64,000 bases of DNA from Streptomyces mobaraensis NBRC 13819 = DSM 40847 (GTDB taxonomy: Bacteria > Actinomycetota > Actinomycetes > Streptomycetales > Streptomycetaceae): assembly GCF_017916255.1 (NCBI RefSeq), contig NZ_CP072827.1:3224001-3288000 (forward strand). Direction: 5' to 3'. The translations under genes and the position numbers were made by a program. Positions 26,177 to 36,458 of this stretch are shown in pieces (within the stretch, counting starts at the first letter, position 1; each line of letters begins with the position of its first letter). The notes under the pieces were generated by a model. It was not told the DNA's origin. It saw only the letters and a program-made list of their open reading frames with translations, and searched no databases.

Positions 26177-27112
26177 TCAGCGGCGGGCCGCGGCCGCCAG
26201 CCGGTCCAGCATCTCCGCGACGGCGGGCACCCGCGCCAGGTCGGGCAGCGTCAGGGCCACGACCTCCCGCTCCACGGCCGGCTCCACCGGCACCGTCCTG
26301 GCCCCCCGGTGGCGTACCGACTCCACCGCGAGCTCCGGCATCACGGCCACCCCGAGACCGGCGCCGACCAGGCCGAACACCGCCGGGTAGTCGTCCGTGG
26401 CGAAGTCGATCCGCGGGGTGAAGCCCGCGTTCTCACAGATCTCCACCAGATGCCGGCGGCAGCGCGGGCAGCCCGCGATCCACGGCTCGCCGGCGAACTC
26501 GTCGATGCCGATCCGCTCCGCGTCCGCCAGCGGGTGCCCCTCCGGGACCACGCCGACGAGCCGGTCGGTGAGCAGCGGCCGGACGACGAGGTCGTCCTTG
26601 CCCCAGCCCCCGTCGGCCTCCGCGTCCACGCCGGCCGAAGCGCCCGCGCCGCGCGTCTCGGGGTAGCGGAAGGCCAGCGCGATCTCGCAGTCGCCGGCCC
26701 GCAGCATCTCCACCGAGCGCGGCGGCTCGGCCTCCTCCAGGGAGATCTGGATGCCGGGACGGGCGGCGCGCATCCCGGCGAGGGCGGTGGGCACCAGCGT
26801 CGAGCTGCCGCTGGGGAAGGAGACCAGCCGCACCCGGCCGGCGCGCAGGCCGGCGATGGCGGCGATCTCCTCCTCCGCCGCGGTGAGCCCGGCGAGGATG
26901 CCGGCGGCGTGCCGGACGAGCGCCCGGCCCGCCTCGGTGAGCCGCGTCTCCCGGCCGGTGCGGACGAGCAGCGGGGTGCCCGCGGACTGCTCCAGGGCCT
27001 TCATCTGCTGACTGACGGCGGGCTGGGTGCAGCCCAGTTCCCGGGCGGCGGCGGAGAACGAACCGGTGGTGGCCACGGCGCGCAGCACGCGCAGGTGGCG
27101 GGCCTCGATCAT
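26177..27112 (-). CDS. LysR-family transcriptional regulator
   Basis: 311 residues from ATG 27112. Winged helix-turn-helix at residues 1-60 (RHLRVLRAVATTGSFSAAA, GCTQPAVSQQMKALE), then the two-lobed effector-binding domain. A Cys-pair, CPRCRRHL (about 233-240), sits in the effector domain. Divergent from the MOSC gene 94 bases away, the usual arrangement for a LysR regulator and its target, so it may control 27207-27911. Effector unknown. Confidence 0.9.
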   Translation of the reverse strand: MIEARHLRVLRAVATTGSFSAAARELGCTQPAVSQQMKALEQSAGTPLLVRTGRETRLTEAGRALVRHAAGILAGLTAAEEEIAAIAGLRAGRVRLVSFPSGSSTLVPTALAGMRAARPGIQISLEEAEPPRSVEMLRAGDCEIALAFRYPETRGAGASAGVDAEADGGWGKDDLVVRPLLTDRLVGVVPEGHPLADAERIGIDEFAGEPWIAGCPRCRRHLVEICENAGFTPRIDFATDDYPAVFGLVGAGLGVAVMPELAVESVRHRGARTVPVEPAVEREVVALTLPDLARVPAVAEMLDRLAAAARR

Positions 27113-27206
27113 AGAAAAAGCATAAGCGGCGCTTGGGGGCGACCGGAAATACCGTCTTGCGGCTTTGGGGCCGCCGGGCCCGGCGCCCACCGCCTACCCT
27201 CGTCCG

Positions 27207-27911
27207 ATGCGCATCCTCTCCGTGAACGTCGCCCGTCCCCGTACCGCCGCCGACCGCTCGCTGCCGGGCGGTCCCTTCACGGCCGGCCTCGCCTCCGGCA
27301 TCGACAAGCGGCCCGCGGCGGGCCCGGTGGCGGTGGCCGCGCCCGGGCCGCAGGGCGAGGCGGGCAGCGGGCTCGCCGGTGACGCCGTCGTCTCGCTGAA
27401 GCACCACGGCGGCGACGACCAGGCGGTGTACGCCTTCGCCCGGGAGGATCTCGACCGCTGGGAGCGGGAGTTGGGCCGGGCGCTGCCGGACGGCTCGTTC
27501 GGCGAGAACCTCACCACGTCCGGCCTGGACGTCAACGGCGCCCGGATCGGGGAGCGCTGGCTGGTCGGGGACCGGCTGCTGCTGGAGGTGACCTCGCCGC
27601 GCGTGCCCTGCCGGACGTTCGCCGAGTGGCTGGGCGAGCGGGGCTGGGTCCGGCGGTTCACCGAGGAGGCCGCCCCGGGCGCGTACCTGCGGGTGCTCGC
27701 ATCGGGGGAGGTCCGTGCGGGTGATCCCGTCACCGTCGTCCACCGCCCGGATCACGAGGTCAGCGTCGCCTTCGCCTTCCGCGCCCGGACGACCGAACAG
27801 GCGCTGCTGCCCCGTGTTCTGGCGGCGGGCGACGGGTTGCACCCTCGGCTGCGGGAGAGGGCGGAGCGGTACGCGGAGGCCGCGCGGGCCGCCGACGGAG
27901 TACCGGCCTGA
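27207..27911 (+). CDS. MOSC-domain protein
   Basis: 234 residues. MOSC domain over residues about 1-170: GDAVVSLKHHGGDDQAVYAF, ERELGRALPDGSFGENLTTSGL, LVGDRLLLEVTSPRVPCRTFAEWLG, where the Cys is the conserved sulfur-binding residue. The C-terminal part (VAFAFRARTTEQALLPRVL) is the helical extension found in YiiM-type proteins. MOSC proteins bind sulfur or metal-sulfur ligands in molybdenum cofactor chemistry or detoxify N-hydroxylated bases. ATG 27207 is the first good start; no strong ribosome site is seen. Confidence 0.9.
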   Translation: MRILSVNVARPRTAADRSLPGGPFTAGLASGIDKRPAAGPVAVAAPGPQGEAGSGLAGDAVVSLKHHGGDDQAVYAFAREDLDRWERELGRALPDGSFGENLTTSGLDVNGARIGERWLVGDRLLLEVTSPRVPCRTFAEWLGERGWVRRFTEEAAPGAYLRVLASGEVRAGDPVTVVHRPDHEVSVAFAFRARTTEQALLPRVLAAGDGLHPRLRERAERYAEAARAADGVPA

Positions 27912-27958
27912 CGGAAGGCAAGCCGCCACGCGGTGTCGCCGGGCACTAACGTTCCCGT

Positions 27959-28732
27959 ATGACGACTGCACTGATCACGGGAGCGACGGCCGGCATCGGC
28001 GCGGCCTTCGCGCGACGGCTGGCCGCCGAGGGTCACCACCTGGTGCTCGTGGCCCGCGACGAGAAGCGGCTGGGCGAACAGGCGACCGAACTCCACGACC
28101 GGCACCGGGTGGAGGTGGAGGTGCTGCGGGCCGACCTCTCGACGGAGGACGGCATCGCCGCCGTCGAGGAACGGCTCGCGGACCGGAAGCAGCCCGTCGA
28201 TCTGCTGGTCAACAACGCCGGCTTCGGTAACAAGGGCCGCTTCCTGGAGGTCACCGTCCAGGACGAGCTGACCATGCTCAAGGTGCACTGCGAGGCGGTG
28301 CTGCGGCTGACCATGGCGGCCACGCGCGGGATGCGGGAGCGGCGGCGCGGCGGGGTGATCAACGTCGCGTCCGTCGCCGCGTTCGTGCCGCGCGGGACGT
28401 ACGGGGCGAGCAAGGCGTGGGTGGTGCAGTTCACCCAGGGGGCGGCGCGGGACCTGGCGGGCAGCGGGGTGCGGCTGATGGCGCTGTGCCCGGGCTTCGT
28501 CCGGACGGAGTTCCACGCGCGGGCCGGGATGGGGACGGACAACATCCCGGGCTGGATGTGGCTGGACGCGGACCGGCTGGTGGACGCGGCGCTGAAGGAC
28601 CTGGCGCGCGGTAAGTCCCTGTCGGTGCCCGATCCCCGGTACAAGGCGCTGACCGGTCTGTCGAAGCTGATGCCGCGGGGCGCGGTCGCCCGCGTGTCGT
28701 CCTCGACGGGCCGCAGGTACGGCCCCAACTGA
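27959..28732 (+). CDS. SDR-family oxidoreductase
   Basis: 257 residues. Classical short-chain dehydrogenase: cofactor motif TGATAGIGAAFARRLA (7-22), NNAGFG (about 85), and the active-site Tyr/Lys in YGASKAW, with Ser in VINVASVAAF. ARDEK after the second strand favours NADP. Short gap (47 bases) after the MOSC gene, same strand, so they may be co-transcribed. Substrate unknown; such proteins in Streptomyces often act on ketones or acyl chains. Followed by a strong hairpin before the convergent groEL. Confidence 0.92.
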   Translation: MTTALITGATAGIGAAFARRLAAEGHHLVLVARDEKRLGEQATELHDRHRVEVEVLRADLSTEDGIAAVEERLADRKQPVDLLVNNAGFGNKGRFLEVTVQDELTMLKVHCEAVLRLTMAATRGMRERRRGGVINVASVAAFVPRGTYGASKAWVVQFTQGAARDLAGSGVRLMALCPGFVRTEFHARAGMGTDNIPGWMWLDADRLVDAALKDLARGKSLSVPDPRYKALTGLSKLMPRGAVARVSSSTGRRYGPN

Positions 28733-28756
28733 CCGGACCGGAGCGCGGACACGCCG

Positions 28757-28795
28757 GAGGCCCGGCACCCCCGACGGGCGGGGGTGCCGGGCCTC
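28757..28795. terminator. Bidirectional terminator, SDR gene / groEL
   Basis: Perfect 16-bp stem gaggcccggcaccccc (28757-28772) / gggggtgccgggcctc (28780-28795), 7-nt loop, between convergent genes. Confidence 0.85.
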
Positions 28796-28813
28796 GGCGG
28801 TGGTGCCGGTGCC

Positions 28814-30442
<1,629 letters not shown>

Positions 30443-30558
30443 TTACGTATCCTTCGCCGTGTCTCTCAAACGAACTGCGCCCCCGGCGCCCGGTTGTTGG
30501 ACGCGGGTACCAGGGGCACAGAACAAAAGCCTCGAGAATTCGAAAGCTTCGGGGTGAA

Positions 30559-30867
30559 CTACTTCTCGATGATCGCGAGGACGTCGCGGGCCGAGAGGAC
30601 GAGGTACTCGTCGCCGTTGTACTTCACCTCGGTGCCGCCGTACTTGCTGTAGAGCACGACGTCGCCGACCTTGACGTCGAGCGGCAGGCGCTCGCCGTTC
30701 TCGAATCGGCCCGGGCCCACGGCGAGGACGGCGCCCTCCTGGGGCTTCTCCTTCGCGGTGTCCGGGATGACCAGGCCAGAGGCCGTGGTCTGCTCGGCGT
30801 CCAGCGGCTGGACCACGATGCGGTCCTCGAGCGGCTTGATGGCAACCTTGGAGCTGGCGGTCGTCAC
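30559..30867 (-). CDS. groES: Co-chaperonin GroES (Hsp10)
   Basis: 102 residues, GTG 30867 with GGGGGAGG upstream. Mobile loop and beta-barrel sequence [34 protein letters not shown], closing [33 protein letters not shown]. Caps the GroEL ring. First gene of the groES-groEL1 operon; the promoter and two CIRCE operators lie upstream (30968-31043). Confidence 0.98.
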   Translation of the reverse strand: MTTASSKVAIKPLEDRIVVQPLDAEQTTASGLVIPDTAKEKPQEGAVLAVGPGRFENGERLPLDVKVGDVVLYSKYGGTEVKYNGDEYLVLSARDVLAIIEK

Positions 30868-30967
30868 GATCCGACCTCCCCCTTCGGAGATCTCACGGGG
30901 TCAATTGTCTGAGGTGGCGACCAGGTGGATCCGTCGTCGCGGGTGCCGGACCTGCCCGTCGCTGTGT

Positions 30968-30994
30968 TTGGCACTCACCGGTGGAGAGTGCCAA
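30968..30994. promoter_or_regulatory. CIRCE operator, proximal copy
   Basis: ttggcactc-N9-gagtgccaa, perfect 9-bp inverted repeat, the binding site of the heat-shock repressor HrcA. It lies just downstream of the expected groES transcription start. Confidence 0.95.
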
Positions 30995-31002
30995 CGGAGC
31001 CG

Positions 31003-31031
31003 AGACTATGACGCGCTTAGCACTCGGTCAA
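31003..31031 (-). promoter_or_regulatory. groES-groEL1 promoter
   Basis: On the minus strand TTGACC (31031-31026), 17-base spacer, TAGTCT (31008-31003): a principal-sigma (HrdB-type) promoter. The distal CIRCE overlaps its -35 and spacer, so HrcA binding would block polymerase. Confidence 0.85.
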
Positions 31032-31043
31032 GCGGAGTGCCAA
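31017..31043. promoter_or_regulatory. CIRCE operator, distal copy
   Basis: ttagcactc-N9-gagtgccaa, eight of nine arm positions paired, close to the consensus TTAGCACTC-N9-GAGTGCTAA. Overlaps the groES promoter. Confidence 0.95.
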
Positions 31044-31160
31044 TTTGCGGTCGCGCGCCGGGGGCGTCCGGGCGCGTCGCACGCCCCTTCGCCCGGTGCC
31101 GCGCCGGCCGCCGGAGCACCGTGCCGCACCGGCCGTCAGGGCCCGTGCCGCCCCCGGCCG

Positions 31161-32066
31161 TCAGACGTAGTCCTCCAGCCGCGCCACGGTGAACCCCTGC
31201 CGCTGCACGCTGCGCACCATGTTGGCGACCATCTGCGTCATCGTCGTGCCCTTGAGCTCCGCGGGACCGCGGAAGTGCGCGAGCACGATGTCGCCGGGAC
31301 GAAGCTTCCCCGCTTCGGCGTACCTCATGTCATTGATCTGCATGGTGGCCTCCCACAGCACGACGGCCTTCACTCCGCAGGAGCCGGCCGCCGCCAGGGT
31401 GGCGTCGTTGTAATTGCCGTACGGCGGACGGAACAGCTCCGGCCGCTTCCCGAACCGCTTCTTCAGCGTCTCCTGCTGCCCGCAGATCTCCCGCTTCTGC
31501 GCCTCGGCGGAGAGGGTGCGCAGGTTGGGGTGGGTGAGCGTGTGGTTGTGCACGCCGTTGCCGAGGGCGCGCAGCTCGTCGAAGTAGCCGTAGCCGCGCC
31601 CGGCGCGCGCGGCGCTGTCCGTCAGGAACATGCTGAACGGCAGCTTGAGGTCCTTGGCCATGCGCAGGAACGCCGGGTCCTTCTCGGCGCCGTCGTCGAA
31701 GGTCAGGAAGACGACCTTGTCCTTGGTCGGCACCCGCCGGACGATCTGCGGCGTTCCGCCCTTGTGGTGCTCGGTGAGCCGGGTGGCGGGCGGGGCCGGG
31801 GGCGGGGCAAGCGGCTTGTCGAGCCCCCAGCGGCGGTAGGCGGCGGGGTCGGGGGTGGCGGCGCTCCGCTTCTCCTTGGGCTGCTCGGCGGCCTTCGCGG
31901 TGCCGGTGGCCGTCCCGCCGCTCCCGTCCTTCTTGCCGTCCGACCCTGAGGAGCACCCGGAGAGCAGCAGGGCGGCGGCGCAGAGCGGGACGAGGGCGAG
32001 AGGGGCGGAGCCGCGTATTCGGCTGCGGGCTCGGGTTCGGCTTCGGCCGGTTCCAGACGGAGTCAC
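31161..32066 (-). CDS. Polysaccharide deacetylase-family lipoprotein (NodB domain)
   Basis: 301 residues. Signal peptide with lipobox LLSGC (Cys38), then a Ser/Gly/Lys linker. NodB catalytic motifs: TFDDGAEKD (Asp124/125), HNHTLTHP (His175, His179) and RPPYGNYND, with the C-terminal motif DIVLAHFRG carrying the catalytic His. This makes it a membrane-anchored carbohydrate esterase that removes N-acetyl groups, probably from peptidoglycan or chitin oligomers. Start GTG 32066 has no Shine-Dalgarno upstream and overlaps an inverted repeat; translation may be leaderless. Divergent from the methyltransferase gene. Confidence 0.9.
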   Translation of the reverse strand: MTPSGTGRSRTRARSRIRGSAPLALVPLCAAALLLSGCSSGSDGKKDGSGGTATGTAKAAEQPKEKRSAATPDPAAYRRWGLDKPLAPPPAPPATRLTEHHKGGTPQIVRRVPTKDKVVFLTFDDGAEKDPAFLRMAKDLKLPFSMFLTDSAARAGRGYGYFDELRALGNGVHNHTLTHPNLRTLSAEAQKREICGQQETLKKRFGKRPELFRPPYGNYNDATLAAAGSCGVKAVVLWEATMQINDMRYAEAGKLRPGDIVLAHFRGPAELKGTTMTQMVANMVRSVQRQGFTVARLEDYV

Positions 32067-32081
32067 AAGAACGATTCTTGT
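32065..32081. promoter_or_regulatory. Inverted repeat over the deacetylase start codon
   Basis: acaagaa-cga-ttcttgt, a perfect 7-bp repeat covering the GTG start of the deacetylase gene and lying about 64 bases before the divergent methyltransferase start. Its position suits an operator acting on one or both genes. Confidence 0.4.
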
Positions 32082-32144
32082 TCATTCATTCGAGTGATCG
32101 CACAGCGGATGAGGCGCGCGGGCGCGGTGCACGAGAATGGTGCC

Positions 32145-33350
32145 GTGCCCGCCCCGAACGCCGATACCGGCGCCCCCACCGCCGTCGACACCTTCGCCGC
32201 CCTCCTCACCGACGAGGGCCGCCGGCTCCTGGAGGAGCTGCGCGACCACGACCCGGCCCGGGAGCTGGCCGTCGCGACCCGGCTGCGCCGCGACCACCCC
32301 GCCGAGCTGGTCTCCGCCGCCCTCGGGCAGGCGCGGCTGCGGCAGCGGGCGGTGGCGAAGTTCGGTACCGAGGACGCGTACCGCATGTACTTCACACCCA
32401 ACGGCGTCGAGCAGGCCACCCGCGCCTCCGTCGCCGCCTACCGGGCCCGCCGCTTCGCGGGCCTCGGCGTCCGCCGCCTGGCCGACCTGTGCTGCGGCAT
32501 CGGCGGCGACGCCATCGCCCTGGCCCGGGCCGGGGTGTCCGTCCTCGCCGTGGACCGCGACCCGCTCACCTGCGCGGTGGCCCGGGCCAACGCGGCGGCA
32601 CTGGACCTGTCGGACCTGATCGAGGTGCGCTGCGCGGACGTGACGGAGGTCGGGGTCTCCGGGTACGACGCGGTCTTCGTCGACCCGGCGCGGCGCGGTG
32701 GCCGCGGCCGGATCTTCGACCCGGAGGCGTACTCCCCGCCCCTCTCCTGGGCGGTCGAGGCGGCCAGGACGGCCCCGCACGCCGCCCTGAAGATCGCTCC
32801 GGGCGTTCCGCACGAGGCGATCCCCGAGGACGCCGAGGCGGAGTGGATCTCGGACGGCGGCGATGTGAAGGAAGCCGTCCTGTGGTTCGGCACCACCCCG
32901 GGCACCCGCCGCGCGACCCTTCTCCCGGCCGGCACCACCCTGACCGGCACCGGCCTCCCCGACCCCGCCGTCCGCCCGGTCGGCCGCTACCTGTACGAGC
33001 CCGACGGCGCGGTGATCCGCGCCCACCTCGTCGCGGACGTCGCGGCCGAGGTCTCGGGCGGCCTGATCGACGAGACGATCGCGTACGTCACCTCCGACGA
33101 ACTCCACCCCACCCCGTACGCCTCGGCGTACGAGATCACCGACGTCCTCCCCTTCAACCTCAAGAAGCTCAAGGCCCTCGTCCGCGAGCGCGGCATCGGC
33201 GTGGCCGTCATCAAGAAGCGGGGCTCGGCGGTGGAGCCGGAGGAACTCCGCAAGAAGCTGAAGCTCGAAGGGGTGAACTCCTGTGTGATCGTCCTTACCC
33301 GGGTGGCGGGCGCCCCGACGATGCTGCTGGGGCAGCCGGTCCAGGCGTAG
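32145..33350 (+). CDS. SAM-dependent methyltransferase with THUMP-like C-terminal domain
   Basis: About 401 residues. SAM-binding core: LADLCCGIGGDAIALARAG (motif I) and VFVDPARRGGRG, the motif that in RNA methyltransferases takes the place of the catalytic DPPY. The C-terminal domain (YEITDVLPFNLKKLKALVRERGIG to SCVIVLTRVAG) matches a THUMP-like RNA-binding domain. This combination is widespread in actinobacteria and suggests an RNA base methylase; the target is not known to me. Start uncertain: GTG 32145 chosen; GTG 32127, ATG 32109 and GTG 32094 are in frame with no decisive ribosome site. Confidence 0.88.
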   Translation: MPAPNADTGAPTAVDTFAALLTDEGRRLLEELRDHDPARELAVATRLRRDHPAELVSAALGQARLRQRAVAKFGTEDAYRMYFTPNGVEQATRASVAAYRARRFAGLGVRRLADLCCGIGGDAIALARAGVSVLAVDRDPLTCAVARANAAALDLSDLIEVRCADVTEVGVSGYDAVFVDPARRGGRGRIFDPEAYSPPLSWAVEAARTAPHAALKIAPGVPHEAIPEDAEAEWISDGGDVKEAVLWFGTTPGTRRATLLPAGTTLTGTGLPDPAVRPVGRYLYEPDGAVIRAHLVADVAAEVSGGLIDETIAYVTSDELHPTPYASAYEITDVLPFNLKKLKALVRERGIGVAVIKKRGSAVEPEELRKKLKLEGVNSCVIVLTRVAGAPTMLLGQPVQA

Positions 33351-33379
33351 CCTGGCATGAGCGACAAGGGAGGACAGCG

Positions 33380-34012
33380 ATGACCGCCGATCCCGTCACC
33401 GAGCCGGTGAACACGCCGCGCGAGCAGGACCCCATCGATCTGCTGATCGCGTTCGAGGAGGCGTCGGAGGCGCCGATCCGGGCCGAATACTTCGAGGGGA
33501 TGCCGGTCGTGGCGCCGCAGCCTGACTTCGACCACGGTCATATGACCGGGGACCTCTACCACCAGTTGCGCTCCGCGGGCGTCGGGCTGGCCGGCTTCGG
33601 GATGGGCTTCCGCACGGGTCTGAGAAAGGGCGGCAGGGACGAGACCATCGCCTTGGCCATCCCCGACTTCTACGTCCTGCGGCGAAAGCCGACCGAACTG
33701 GACGAGGCGTACCGCAAGGCGCACAAGGGCTGGTACCCGATCGACCTGCTCGCCCTGGCCGGTGAGGTCACCTCCAGCAACCACGAGACGGACACCGGCC
33801 CCAAGTACCGCAGTTACGCCGCCGCGAAGGTTCCGGTCTACGTGCTCGTCAACCGGGAGGACGGCCGCGTGTACGTCCACTCCGAGCCCGCCGAGGACTC
33901 CCGGCACCCGGGCCGGAGCCACTACCGGACCACCACGAGCACCGAGCTCGGCGAAAAGGTCGCGCTTCCCGCCCCTTACCCGATGCTGGACACCTCCGTC
34001 CTGCTTCCCTGA
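33380..34012 (+). CDS. Uma2-family putative endonuclease (DUF820)
   Basis: 210 residues, ATG 33380 with GGGAGGAC upstream. Uma2/PD-(D/E)XK layout: AIPDFYVL with the conserved Asp, then GEVTSSNHETDTGPKYRSYAAAKVPVYVLVNREDG, where the usual VEVLSP is altered to GEVTSS and the Lys is kept. Streptomyces have many such genes of unknown role; they resemble nuclease-fold proteins of mobile elements. Here it sits 30 bases after the methyltransferase gene and 17 bases before a deaminase gene on the same strand, so the three may share a transcript. Confidence 0.85.
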   Translation: MTADPVTEPVNTPREQDPIDLLIAFEEASEAPIRAEYFEGMPVVAPQPDFDHGHMTGDLYHQLRSAGVGLAGFGMGFRTGLRKGGRDETIALAIPDFYVLRRKPTELDEAYRKAHKGWYPIDLLALAGEVTSSNHETDTGPKYRSYAAAKVPVYVLVNREDGRVYVHSEPAEDSRHPGRSHYRTTTSTELGEKVALPAPYPMLDTSVLLP

Positions 34013-34029
34013 CGCCGCCGGGGCCAATC

Positions 34030-34416
34030 GTGCGCACGACCGACCACGAGCTCGTCGAGGCCGCCGCCCGCGTCGTCCGGGAGCACGCGTCCGGTGAGGA
34101 GCACACCGTGGCGGCCGCGGCGCGCACGGACGACGGCCGCGTCGTCACCGCCCTGAACGTCTACCACTTCACCGGCGGCCCCTGCGCCGAACTCGTCGTC
34201 ATCGGCGCCGCGGCGGCCCAGGGCGCCCGTTCCCTGACGGCGATCGTCGCCGTGGGCGGCGACCGCCGGGGCATCCTTCCGCCGTGCGGCCGGTGCCGGC
34301 AGGTGCTGCTCGACTACTACCCGGCCATCGAGGTGATCGTCGACGGCGGGGAACCGCGGTCCGTCCCGGTCGCCGACCTCCTCCCCGGGGCGTACGTCAC
34401 CGCCGAACGTCAGTAG
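34030..34416 (+). CDS. Cytidine/blasticidin-S deaminase-family protein
   Basis: 128 residues, GTG 34030. Zinc-site motifs of the family: GPCAELVV (Cys52-Ala-Glu54, catalytic Glu) and PPCGRCRQVL (Cys86, Cys89). The size and the pattern fit small actinobacterial deaminases acting on cytidine or on the antibiotic blasticidin S; substrate cannot be separated by sequence alone. Same strand and 17 bases after the Uma2 gene. Confidence 0.88.
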   Translation: MRTTDHELVEAAARVVREHASGEEHTVAAAARTDDGRVVTALNVYHFTGGPCAELVVIGAAAAQGARSLTAIVAVGGDRRGILPPCGRCRQVLLDYYPAIEVIVDGGEPRSVPVADLLPGAYVTAERQ

Positions 34417-34423
34417 CCGCTGG

Positions 34424-34585
34424 TCAGGCGTTCCGCGACCGCCATTCCGCCGCCTTCGCCCGGGCGTCCCGGAGCGAGAGGCCGGCGACCTGCGCCAGCG
34501 GGACGTCCTTCAGCGGGCAGTCGGCGTAGTGGGCGTCCCTTTCGCTCGGGGCGGCGTCGCAGGCGGGACACTGGCGCGGGGGCAT
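34424..34585 (-). CDS. Small zinc-ribbon-like protein (53 aa)
   Basis: ATG 34585 with a strong AAGGAG eight bases upstream. Product starts MPPRQCPACDAAPSERDAHYADCPLKD: a CxxC pair plus HYxDC suggests a small zinc-binding knuckle; the rest is helical (SLRDARAKAAEWRSRNA). Good codon usage. Not a family I recognise. It is convergent with the deaminase gene, seven bases between stops. Confidence 0.65.
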   Translation of the reverse strand: MPPRQCPACDAAPSERDAHYADCPLKDVPLAQVAGLSLRDARAKAAEWRSRNA

Positions 34586-34629
34586 GGCGCTCCTTGTCGC
34601 TGTGTCGGTCGGGTCGTGCTGTCGTGCGA

Positions 34630-35181
34630 TCAGCCGGTCCGTCGGTTCCGCAGTGCGTCGCGCAGCGAGCGCACCGTCCAGGTGAGGAGAACGGCCACGA
34701 CCGGAGCGGCCGTGGTCGCCGCGGCGCACCAGCGCCACGCGGGCGCCGCCGCGTGGGCCGGCGGGGCCAGGGCCAGGCTGCTGCCCACCGCCAGGCACAG
34801 GAGCCCGGACGAGTAGCAGAAGTCCGCTCGTCCGGCCAGCCTGGCCCAGGTGGAGTAGTGCTCCCGCTGGTCCTGGATCAGCTCCGCGTGGCGGTTGTCG
34901 GGCATCTCGGAGAGCGGGCCCCACCACGCTTCGACGTCGCCGCGCGAGTAGAGGTACTGGCGGGAGCGGACGCCCCAGACCACCGCCATGACCATGAAGA
35001 GCGCGGTCAGGGCGAGGGCCAGCAGCGTGGGGTCCGGCCAGCGGAACGTGTCGCGGTCCGTGATGACGAGGCCGAGCAGCGTGATGCCCGCGCCGCCCAG
35101 GAGGGGCGCCGCGGTCGTGTACTGCCCCTCGCGCGCGGCCGACCAGCCCAGTGGCGCGGGCTTGCGCCAGGAAGGATTCAC
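34630..35181 (-). CDS. Small membrane protein (four hydrophobic segments)
   Basis: 183 residues from GTG 35181 with GAGGGGG eleven bases upstream. Two helices near the N-terminus (PLLGGAGITLLGLVI, TLLALALTALFMVMAVVWG), a soluble loop with YLYSRGDVEAWWGPLSEMP and AELIQDQREHYSTWA, then two more helices (CYSSGLLCLAVGSSLALAPP, APVVAVLLTWTV). The loop arrangement recalls actinobacterial membrane proteins of unknown function. Probably co-transcribed with the small zinc-ribbon gene 44 bases downstream. Confidence 0.75.
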   Translation of the reverse strand: MNPSWRKPAPLGWSAAREGQYTTAAPLLGGAGITLLGLVITDRDTFRWPDPTLLALALTALFMVMAVVWGVRSRQYLYSRGDVEAWWGPLSEMPDNRHAELIQDQREHYSTWARLAGRADFCYSSGLLCLAVGSSLALAPPAHAAAPAWRWCAAATTAAPVVAVLLTWTVRSLRDALRNRRTG

Positions 35182-35309
35182 GCTGCCCCCTCGACACCCG
35201 GAAAAGGTACAGCGCGGCGGCTTCGGGCGGAATGCCGCGAACAGGCCACCGGGGGCGGGCCGTTGGGGCGGCGGGCGCGCGAGTCCGGGGCGCGCCCGCC
35301 GCGGGCGGG

Positions 35310-36458
35310 CTAGGCGTCGTACAGGTTCTGCTTGCTCAACTCGTGTACGTGGTCGTGGGAGTGGCCGTGCCCGTGGGAATGCCCGTGGGAGTGCGCGTGG
35401 TCGTGCGCGCCCGGGACGTGCGGCTCCGTCACCGGCAGGGACGAGTCCGCCGGGAGGTCCCAGGACGAGGCGGCGCGGCCGCGGGCCACCATCTCGGCGC
35501 CGAGGGCCGCGACCATGGCGCCGTTGTCGGTGCAGAGCTTGGGGCGGGGGACGCGCAGGGTGATGCCGGCGTCCTCGCAGCGGCGTTCGGCCATGGCGCG
35601 GAGGCGGGTGTTGGCGGCGACGCCGCCGCCGATCATGAGGTGGTCGACGCCGTGGTCCTTGCAGGCGCGGACGGCCTTGCGGGTGAGGACGTCCACCACG
35701 GCCTCCTGGAAGGAGGCGGCGACGTCCGCCACCGGCACCGTCTCGCCCGCCGCGCGCTTCGCCTCGATCCAGCGGGCGACGGCGGTCTTGAGACCGGAGA
35801 AGGAGAAGTCGTAGAGGGGGTCCCGGGGGCCGGTGAGGCCCCGGGGGAAGCGGATGGCCTCCGGGTCGCCCTCGCGGGCGTAGCGGTCGATGACCGGGCC
35901 GCCCGGGAAGCCCAGGTTGAGCACGCGGGCCACCTTGTCGAACGCCTCGCCCGCCGCGTCGTCGATGGTCGAGCCGAGGGGCCGGACGTCGGAGGTGATG
36001 TCCGGGGCGAGGAGGAGGGACGAGTGCCCGCCGCTGACCAGGAGGGCCATCGTCGGCTCGGGCAGGGCTCCGTGCTCCAGCTGGTCGACGCAGATGTGCG
36101 ACGCGAGGTGGTTGACGCCGTAGAGCGGCTTGCCGAGGGCGTAGGCGTACGCCTTCGCCGCCGAGACGCCGACGAGGAGGGCGCCCGCGAGGCCGGGGCC
36201 CGCCGTGACGGCGATGCCGTCGAGGTCCTTGGCGGAGACGCCGGCCTCCTTCAGTGCCCGCTGGATGGTGGGGACCATCGCCTCCAGGTGGGCCCGGGAG
36301 GCGACCTCGGGGACGACACCGCCGAAGCGCGCGTGCTCGTCCACGCTGGAGGCGACCGCGTCGGCGAGCAGGGTGTGACCGCGGACGATGCCGACGCCCG
36401 TCTCGTCGCACGAGGTCTCGATGCCGAGGACGAGCGGTTCGTCAGTCAGTGGAGCCAT
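35310..36458 (-). CDS. tsaD: tRNA N6-threonylcarbamoyladenosine (t6A) transferase subunit TsaD
   Basis: 382 residues. ASKHA-fold motifs: [15 protein letters not shown] (11-25), metal ligands [30 protein letters not shown]. Transfers the threonylcarbamoyl group to A37 of tRNAs reading ANN codons, together with TsaB and TsaE, all encoded nearby. The C-terminus carries an unusual His-rich stretch ([19 protein letters not shown]) with 12 His in 26 residues, not part of the family core. ATG 36458; overlaps rimI by 17 bases, third gene of the tsaB-rimI-tsaD operon. Confidence 0.97.
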   Translation of the reverse strand: MAPLTDEPLVLGIETSCDETGVGIVRGHTLLADAVASSVDEHARFGGVVPEVASRAHLEAMVPTIQRALKEAGVSAKDLDGIAVTAGPGLAGALLVGVSAAKAYAYALGKPLYGVNHLASHICVDQLEHGALPEPTMALLVSGGHSSLLLAPDITSDVRPLGSTIDDAAGEAFDKVARVLNLGFPGGPVIDRYAREGDPEAIRFPRGLTGPRDPLYDFSFSGLKTAVARWIEAKRAAGETVPVADVAASFQEAVVDVLTRKAVRACKDHGVDHLMIGGGVAANTRLRAMAERRCEDAGITLRVPRPKLCTDNGAMVAALGAEMVARGRAASSWDLPADSSLPVTEPHVPGAHDHAHSHGHSHGHGHSHDHVHELSKQNLYDA

